A DNA stretch of 10,050 bases. It comes from Nitrospirota bacterium (GTDB lineage Bacteria; Nitrospirota; Thermodesulfovibrionia; Thermodesulfovibrionales; UBA1546). How positions within the stretch are numbered: the stretch's first letter is position 1; each line of letters begins with the position of its first letter. Below are positions 5,174-10,050 of this stretch, one piece after another. The stretch spans positions 1-10,050 of the forward strand of contig SCSY01000084.1 of the NCBI GenBank assembly GCA_004298625.1. The letters are read 5' to 3'. A program made the translations under genes and the position numbers. The notes below the pieces were generated by a model, which worked only from the letters and a program-made list of their open reading frames with translations, ran no database searches and was not told the DNA's origin.

Positions 5174-6429
5174 CCTGCGATCTCCATCCTGATCGAAAAC
5201 CTTTCCTGTCCGTCCTGCGAGATAATCGGAGACACAAATTCAACCTTTTTGAAAAATTTTGATTTACTGAGAGGCTCTATAATACCGGATGCTCTTTTTG
5301 CAAACCCTTCTATATCAACCTTGCCTTTTTCGTCAACAGACATGCTTACAAGCCATGTGTCTTTCGGTAAAAACCTGCTCAACTCAGTCAGCGCTTTTAT
5401 ATTGAGATTTCTTTTCCCCTGGAACTCATGTAGCAGCTTTCTCTTTTCATAAATGGTCTCCATTTTTTTTCTTGTCTCAAGGGGCCCGGATGCCGCGCTT
5501 TTAATCTGTTCTATTTTCTTTTCAACGGCATGCAATGCAGCGTAATCCTTATAATAAGAATATATTTCAGTGAAAAAGAATATCACGACCGCCAACGCAG
5601 TCATTGCAGCTATCGCATAAGGATAATAATCTTTCTTTTCGGGCAAGAGACCTGCCGGCATAAAATTCATTTCAACCTTTGACTTTTTCAGGGCAGAGAG
5701 GGCAATTGCATTTGCCGGAGACAGGGCGAGCGTCTTTGCATTCAGCTTATTTAACACTTCGGGATCGGGATGGCCGGATATATATATGTCTCCGCCGGCA
5801 GATGCGGCAAGGCCCTCAAGTTCAGCTGCGGCGCTCTTCCCCTTCGGAACAGTCTTAAACAGAACAGGCCTCTGACCCTTCAGCGCTGCAAGGTAATATG
5901 ATGCCTCCGCTGCATATATAAAAACTGCATCTTTAATATTGTCTGAGGCAATAAATTCATTCAGGGCCTCTATGAATGAACACCTGATGCCCGCAAGCCC
6001 CAGCCCTGAATCCCTGACAACAGTTAACAGCTCATTCACCCTGTCTTTTCGTATTGACAGGACAAGAGTCCGCATCTTGTTTTGCATTTTTTCAATAACC
6101 GAGAAATCATATATATACTCCTCGGGCGGCAGCGGCAGATATTTCTCCAATTCAAATAAAATGGCATTTCTCATATCTGCCTTTGACAGGGAAGGCAGGT
6201 CAATAAAATTATGGGAAAAATTGCTGAGATTTAATCCTATGACTACGTTCCCTGCCTTATATTCTTCTTTTAATTTACGGAAGGTCTCCCTGATGGCTAA
6301 GGACCTCTCCTGTTCTGACACGGGAAGTTTTATATCTTCTGATTTAACAGGTTTGATGATGCCGATTTTTTTGTCGGTGATGGAGATTCTTAAAAAAGAA
6401 TCTTCTAAACTAACCCCTGCGATCCTCAA
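5170..6429 (-). CDS. gspL: GspL, PilM/PilN-like platform protein with TTG start
   Basis: A 419-residue protein joining a cytoplasmic actin-like half to a periplasmic half, as in GspL, which recruits the GspE ATPase to the membrane. The N-terminal part (1-250) begins R-I-A-G-V-S-L-E and includes the PilM-type signature I-L-F-E-L-E-K-Y-L-P-L-P-P (90-102). M-N-F-M-P (254-258) marks the entry to the membrane segment (270-288). A coiled-coil stretch follows (about 295-335), then a PilN-like ferredoxin-like domain (340-419) with L-T-E-L-S-R-F-L-P-K-D-T-W-L. The start is TTG 6429, inside the end of gspK. GAGGGAG lies four bases upstream, and no ATG or GTG is in frame near the family start, so TTG is well supported. 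The reading overlaps gspK by 20 nt. Confidence 0.92.
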   Translation of the reverse strand: MRIAGVSLEDSFLRISITDKKIGIIKPVKSEDIKLPVSEQERSLAIRETFRKLKEEYKAGNVVIGLNLSNFSHNFIDLPSLSKADMRNAILFELEKYLPLPPEEYIYDFSVIEKMQNKMRTLVLSIRKDRVNELLTVVRDSGLGLAGIRCSFIEALNEFIASDNIKDAVFIYAAEASYYLAALKGQRPVLFKTVPKGKSAAAELEGLAASAGGDIYISGHPDPEVLNKLNAKTLALSPANAIALSALKKSKVEMNFMPAGLLPEKKDYYPYAIAAMTALAVVIFFFTEIYSYYKDYAALHAVEKKIEQIKSAASGPLETRKKMETIYEKRKLLHEFQGKRNLNIKALTELSRFLPKDTWLVSMSVDEKGKVDIEGFAKRASGIIEPLSKSKFFKKVEFVSPIISQDGQERFSIRMEIAG

Positions 6430-7366
6430 GCTTCTCCCTCCAGTAAACAGTCTGCAAGTCGAATCCCTTAAGCGCCGGGACCCTTCTCACTATGGATATT
6501 ATCTTAACGGCCTGCCTGTTTCCCTTCAAGGCTGCCGTAACCTCTATCCTGAAGTCGGATGAGGCTGTCCGGTAAAGACCGGGAACAAGATTTGCGGGTA
6601 TCTGCCTTGCGCCGCCAATCTCTGTTGTCCTCTGCTTAAATATCGCATCAATTGCATCACTGCCTGCTCCCATCAACTCCATAACTTCTCTGGAGACAGT
6701 ATTGATATTAATGCTGCCATCCCCTAAAGTTGTAATCAGATCATGCATCGGCCTGACATCTTTAGAGCCGTAAAGATACTCCGGCTTAAAACCCTTCACA
6801 AGCAAAAGTTCCTCTACGCTGTCAAAGTTGCGGTTTTTAGCCTTGTATGGAGGGTCAAGGGATTCATAATACTCATCCTCAGCTCCTGAAAGATGATGTT
6901 CTTTATCGGAATCTTTCCAATCCAGTATGGAATCTATAATTTCCTGCTCTGAATCCGGAGGCATCCCGACGTAGTCCAAAACCTTTTTAAGGCTCGTCCC
7001 GTCGGCAACATTTATATTTACCCTGGAACCCTCATCCGTTATCTTTATTTCAAGCTCAGCCTCATCTGTAACCCGGCTGCCGGTTACGGGCTTTGTCTCT
7101 TCATCAATATGCAGATTGCCCTCGGCGTCAAGATAGTCCACCATGCCATCCTTATCCGATAACAGATAGCCCACTGCCTCCTGATACCCTGACATGGCAA
7201 GATAATATGCCTTTGTTTCCTCCTTGAAATTTCTCGTGCTTGCGCTGCCCCACCTCGTTGAAAAAGAAAAACTCATAGCTATAACGCTCAGCATCACAAG
7301 CACCCACAATGTCATCAACAGGGCAATGCCGGCGTTCTGCGGAGCGGTAATGGAAAAGGATTTCAC
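6410..7366 (-). CDS. gspK: GspK, minor pseudopilin at the pseudopilus tip
   Basis: A 318-residue large minor pseudopilin. A short leader ends N-A-G (11-13), followed by the hydrophobic helix I-A-L-L-M-T-L-W-V-L, with prepilin peptidase cleavage expected after Gly13. The usual Glu at position 5 of the mature protein is absent (Met here), as is known for GspK, which caps the pseudopilus. Family motifs are D-E-G-S-R-V-N-I-N (111-119), I-L-D-W-K-D-S-D (147-154), G-A-E-D-E-Y-Y (161-167), which lie in the calcium-binding region of GspK, and I-N-I-N-T-V (219-224). The start is GTG 7366, only 2 nt after the ilvN stop; there is no good Shine-Dalgarno, so translation may depend on ribosomes finishing ilvN. 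It is the first gsp gene of this array; gspG-J are not present. Confidence 0.93.
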   Translation of the reverse strand: MKSFSITAPQNAGIALLMTLWVLVMLSVIAMSFSFSTRWGSASTRNFKEETKAYYLAMSGYQEAVGYLLSDKDGMVDYLDAEGNLHIDEETKPVTGSRVTDEAELEIKITDEGSRVNINVADGTSLKKVLDYVGMPPDSEQEIIDSILDWKDSDKEHHLSGAEDEYYESLDPPYKAKNRNFDSVEELLLVKGFKPEYLYGSKDVRPMHDLITTLGDGSININTVSREVMELMGAGSDAIDAIFKQRTTEIGGARQIPANLVPGLYRTASSDFRIEVTAALKGNRQAVKIISIVRRVPALKGFDLQTVYWREKLEDRRG

Positions 7367-7368
7367 TT

Positions 7369-7857
7369 TTATTTCTTTTTTACACCTTCTCTGGTAATGG
7401 CTACCTTGCCTGTTCTCACAAACTCCTTTATGCCCATAGGCCTCATAAGCTCCACAAAGGCCTCTATCTTCTTTTCATCACCCGTAATCTCGATGGTATA
7501 CGTCTTCTGGCTTGAATCAACAATCCTTCCCCTGAATATCCCGGCAATGTTAAGCACCTCCGCCTTATGTTCCTGTTTCGGCGAAACCTTCAATAAAACC
7601 ATTTCGCGCTCGACATGATCAAGCTCCGTCATATCAGTGACTTTTATGACGTCAATGAGCTTGTTAAGCTGTTTTGTGATCTGCTCTATGACCCAGTCGT
7701 CGCCGGTGGTTACTATCGTCATAATGGAAACCTGCGGGTCAATCGTCTCTCCAACAGAGAGGCTCTCGATGTTATATCCTCTTCCGCTGAAGAGTCCCGA
7801 TATCCTCGAAAGCACTCCGAATTTGTTCTCAACTAAAACAGAAATAGTATGTCTCAT
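7369..7857 (-). CDS. ilvN: Acetohydroxyacid synthase regulatory (small) subunit
   Basis: A 162-residue regulatory subunit of acetohydroxyacid synthase (also named IlvH), which activates the catalytic subunit and gives feedback control by valine. An N-terminal ACT domain (about 3-75) starts H-T-I-S-V-L-V-E-N-K-F-G-V-L and has G-R-G-Y-N-I-E-S-L. The residues tied to valine binding in the E. coli IlvH structure, Asn11, Gly14 and Asn29, are all present, so valine sensitivity is plausible. The C-terminal domain (about 80-155) includes R-E-M-V-L-L-K-V and I-E-I-T-G-D. The length is normal for the family. ATG 7857 has GGAGGAG just upstream, 16 nt after the ilvB stop. The next gene, gspK, follows after 2 nt with no terminator, unlike the common ilvN-ilvC order. 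Confidence 0.95.
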   Translation of the reverse strand: MRHTISVLVENKFGVLSRISGLFSGRGYNIESLSVGETIDPQVSIMTIVTTGDDWVIEQITKQLNKLIDVIKVTDMTELDHVEREMVLLKVSPKQEHKAEVLNIAGIFRGRIVDSSQKTYTIEITGDEKKIEAFVELMRPMGIKEFVRTGKVAITREGVKKK

Positions 7858-7873
7858 TTCTCCTCCGGAGAAT

Positions 7874-9610
7874 TTATTTCACTGCCTTTAATTTCTTTTC
7901 AGGTTTCTTTTCCTGTTCGAAAAGCATCTGGTCTATCGGAGCGCCTGCCGGAACCATCGGATAGACCTTTTCCTTCCAGTCCACAATAAAATCCATGAAT
8001 ACGGTCTTCTTTATCCTGAACGCCTCTTTGAGAACAGGTTCGACTTCGCTCGGCTTTGTCGCCCGCAAACCTACAGCGCCATAAGCCTCTGCAATCTTGA
8101 CGAAGTCCGGCACCACATCATTAAGTTTTGTATGAGAGTATCTTTCATCAAAAAACAGCTCCTGCCACTGCCTGACCATGCCGAGGAATCTGTTGTTAAG
8201 AATGGCTACCTTCACAGGCAGTTTATTGATTACTGCTGTGGCAAGCTCCTGAATGTTCATCTGTATGCTGCCGTCGCCTGCAACATCAATCACAAGCTTT
8301 TCAGGATGCGCAAACTGCGCGCCTATTGCAGCCGGGAAACCATAACCCATCGTTCCGAGCCCGCCTGATGTAAGCAGGGTTCTCGGCTTGTCGAATTTAT
8401 AAAACTGCGCTGTCCACATCTGGTTCTGACCGACTTCTGTGGTTATGATCGCATCCCCTTTTGTGAGTTCATATATCTTCTCAACAACAAACTGGGGTTT
8501 TATAATCTCTTCGCTGTGCGTATAGGACATGGGTCTTTCTGCACGCCATGCATCTATCTGTTTCAGCCATGCCTTTCTGACTTCATCCCACTGTTCTTTT
8601 ATCTCTTCCTTCAATACCTTATTCATTACCGTCAAAACTCTTTTCACATCGCCTACAACGGGAACATCAACTCTGACATTTTTCTTTATTGAAGTCGGGT
8701 CAATATCTATATGAACGATCTTTGCATGCGGCGCAAAGGCATCAACCTTTCCTGTTACCCTGTCGTCAAAACGCATCCCGACGGCAATAATGAGGTCTGA
8801 ATCCTGCACTGCCTTGTTCGCATAATAAGTCCCGTGCATTCCCAGCATGCCCAGAGAAAGTTTATGAGAGCCGGGAAAACCGCCAAGCCCCATCAATGTC
8901 ATAGTAACCGGTATATCGGTATGTTCTGCCAGCTCTTTTAATTCCTTTGCAGCGCCTGATATAATCACTCCGCCGCCGGCAATGATTACGGGCTTCTTTG
9001 ACTTTGCCATAAGTTGGGCGGCCTGCGAAATCATCCATTTATTGCCTTCATAAGTAGGCTTATAACTCCTCATCTCGAGCTCAGGCCAAACAAAATCAGC
9101 CTTACCCACAGTTACATCCTTTGGAAGGTCTATAAGGACAGGTCCCGGCCTTCCTGTAGATGCTATATAAAATGCCTCTTTTATTATTCTTGAAAGATCG
9201 TTCACATCCTTCACAAGAAAGTTATATTTTGTGCAGGGCCTTGTGATGCCGACAATGTCGGCCTCCTGAAAGGCATCATTTCCAATAAGCATGGTCGGAA
9301 CCTGGCCTGAGAAGACAACCATAGGAATCGAATCCATCGAGGCCGTCGCAATGCCGGTCACGGTATTCGTAGCTCCGGGGCCGGACGTAACGAGCGCCAC
9401 GCCTGTTTTTCCCGAGGCCCTTGCAAAACCGTCTGCCGCGTGAACAGCGCCCTGCTCGTGCCTTGTGAGTATCAGGTGTAAATCTTTATGCTCGTAAAGG
9501 ACGTCAAATATATTGAGGACAACGCCTCCGGGATAACCGAAGATGTATTTCACGCCCTCTTTTTTCAGACTTTCAACTAATATCTCAGCGCCTGTAATTT
9601 TAGTATGCAT
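7874..9610 (-). CDS. ilvB: Acetohydroxyacid synthase catalytic (large) subunit
   Basis: A 578-residue thiamine-diphosphate enzyme making acetolactate from two pyruvates, or acetohydroxybutyrate, the first common step of branched-chain amino acid synthesis. It has the catalytic Glu52 in R-H-E-Q-G, G-Q-V-P (102-105) and N-D-A-F-Q-E (111-116). The FAD-linked signature R-F-D-D-R-V-T-G-K (280-288) marks the anabolic enzyme rather than catabolic AlsS. The diphosphate/Mg motif runs from G-D-G-S (445-448) to N-N (472-473), with M-V-R-Q-W-Q (478-483) after it. The length is typical, with a Lys-rich C-terminal tail. ATG 9610 has AGGAG about 10 nt upstream. The 53-nt gap to ilvD is AT-rich and holds a TGTTAAAAT on the - strand (9641-9649) that could be an extended -10 element, without a recognisable -35. 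Confidence 0.97.
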   Translation of the reverse strand: MHTKITGAEILVESLKKEGVKYIFGYPGGVVLNIFDVLYEHKDLHLILTRHEQGAVHAADGFARASGKTGVALVTSGPGATNTVTGIATASMDSIPMVVFSGQVPTMLIGNDAFQEADIVGITRPCTKYNFLVKDVNDLSRIIKEAFYIASTGRPGPVLIDLPKDVTVGKADFVWPELEMRSYKPTYEGNKWMISQAAQLMAKSKKPVIIAGGGVIISGAAKELKELAEHTDIPVTMTLMGLGGFPGSHKLSLGMLGMHGTYYANKAVQDSDLIIAVGMRFDDRVTGKVDAFAPHAKIVHIDIDPTSIKKNVRVDVPVVGDVKRVLTVMNKVLKEEIKEQWDEVRKAWLKQIDAWRAERPMSYTHSEEIIKPQFVVEKIYELTKGDAIITTEVGQNQMWTAQFYKFDKPRTLLTSGGLGTMGYGFPAAIGAQFAHPEKLVIDVAGDGSIQMNIQELATAVINKLPVKVAILNNRFLGMVRQWQELFFDERYSHTKLNDVVPDFVKIAEAYGAVGLRATKPSEVEPVLKEAFRIKKTVFMDFIVDWKEKVYPMVPAGAPIDQMLFEQEKKPEKKLKAVK

Positions 9611-9663
9611 AGGCCTCTTACTCCTTTAAAAATTTAGATAATTTTAACATAAAAAATATAAAA

Positions 9664-10050
9664 CTACTTCATCACCGCCCCGCTGCCAGCCGAGGTGACC
9701 ATGCGCGCATATCTCGAAAGATAGCCGGTTCTTATCTTTGGTTTTGGAGGTTTCCATTTGCTTAATCTGTCTTTTATCTCTTTCTCGGAAAGAAGAACAT
9801 CAATCTTCCTTGCGGGAATATCAATCTTAATCTTGTCGCCGTCTCGAAGTATCGCGATGACGCCGCCTTCCATGGCCTCAGGCGATATATGCCCTATGCA
9901 GGGGCCTCTTGTTCCGCCTGAAAATCTTCCATCTGTTATTAAGGCAACAGATTCGCTCAGACCCATCCCCGCAATTGTCGCTGTAGGAGAGAGCATCTCC
10001 CTCATTCCAGGGCCGCCCTTTGGGCCTTCATATCGTATAACAACAATATC
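9664..10050 (-). CDS. ilvD: Dihydroxy-acid dehydratase, C-terminal 128 residues
   Basis: The frame is open through the right edge, so the gene continues beyond the window and its start is not seen. The visible part begins D-I-V-V-I-R-Y-E-G-P-K-G-G-P-G-M and has L-I-T-D-G-R-F-S-G-G-T-R-G, where the Ser is the proposed catalytic base, then G-H-I-S-P-E-A, R-D-G-D-K-I-K-I-D and the conserved end L-S-R-Y-A-R-M-V-T-S-A-G-S-G-A-V. These are characteristic of IlvD, the iron-sulfur enzyme that dehydrates dihydroxyisovalerate to ketoisovalerate. Edd (6-phosphogluconate dehydratase) is related, but the ending and the ilvB neighbour favour IlvD. The iron-sulfur cysteines lie outside the window. Stop is TAG at 9664-9666. 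Confidence 0.95.
   Translation of the reverse strand, partial: DIVVIRYEGPKGGPGMREMLSPTATIAGMGLSESVALITDGRFSGGTRGPCIGHISPEAMEGGVIAILRDGDKIKIDIPARKIDVLLSEKEIKDRLSKWKPPKPKIRTGYLSRYARMVTSAGSGAVMK

Noticed and set aside
5939..6562. 207-codon + strand open frame opposite gspL/gspK
   Set aside because: It is antisense across two genes with strong family motifs and has no domain of its own.
9611..9663. Clear promoter for ilvB
   Set aside because: A TGTTAAAAT extended -10-like sequence exists on the - strand, but the position 17 bp upstream shows no -35 match. The AT-rich gap makes chance matches likely, so it is mentioned only in the ilvB entry.

Overview
The window is one bacterial chromosome segment, probably the end of a metagenomic contig. 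Positions 1-13 match the 3' end of an Illumina adapter, so the left edge is a read end and not biology. Protein style (a PilM/PilN-like GspL, a short GspC, a two-lysine-rich-linker secretin), moderate base composition and a dispersed palindromic repeat suggest an uncultured Gram-negative diderm of the Nitrospirota or former Deltaproteobacteria type. That assignment is an inference and is not decisive.

Layout. On the + strand, 15-400 holds the 3' end of an antitoxin gene overlapping a complete RelE/ParE-family toxin gene. Everything from 470 to the right edge is on the - strand and reads as one tightly packed array. In transcription order it is: ilvD (3' end only), ilvB, ilvN, gspK, gspL, gspM, gspC, gspD, a PA2779-family membrane protein, a PA2778-type C39 cysteine-peptidase lipoprotein, and a TPR lipoprotein. 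Apart from the 53-nt ilvD-ilvB gap, junctions between genes are 16 nt or less, and several are start/stop overlaps, so cotranscription is likely.

Function. ilvB/ilvN encode acetohydroxyacid synthase and ilvD dihydroxy-acid dehydratase of valine/isoleucine synthesis; ilvC, often next to them, is absent here. The middle block gives part of a type II secretion system: pseudopilus tip (K), inner-membrane platform (L, M), connector (C) and outer-membrane secretin (D). The ATPase, GspF, major pseudopilin, the other minor pseudopilins and the prepilin peptidase are not in the window. The last three genes form a small envelope module: a signal-peptide plus C-terminal-anchor protein, a predicted C39 protease lipoprotein and a TPR lipoprotein. 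In Pseudomonas PA2778 the C39 and TPR parts are, as I recall, one protein; here they are separate genes downstream of the secretin gene.

The most interesting points are this attachment of the PA2779/C39/TPR trio to a rearranged T2SS operon, and a 60-bp palindromic repeat (949-1008) read in frame near the start of the TPR gene. The two arms of the repeat differ only by two compensatory base-pair changes. I see no CRISPR array, RNA gene, insertion sequence or clear intrinsic terminator.
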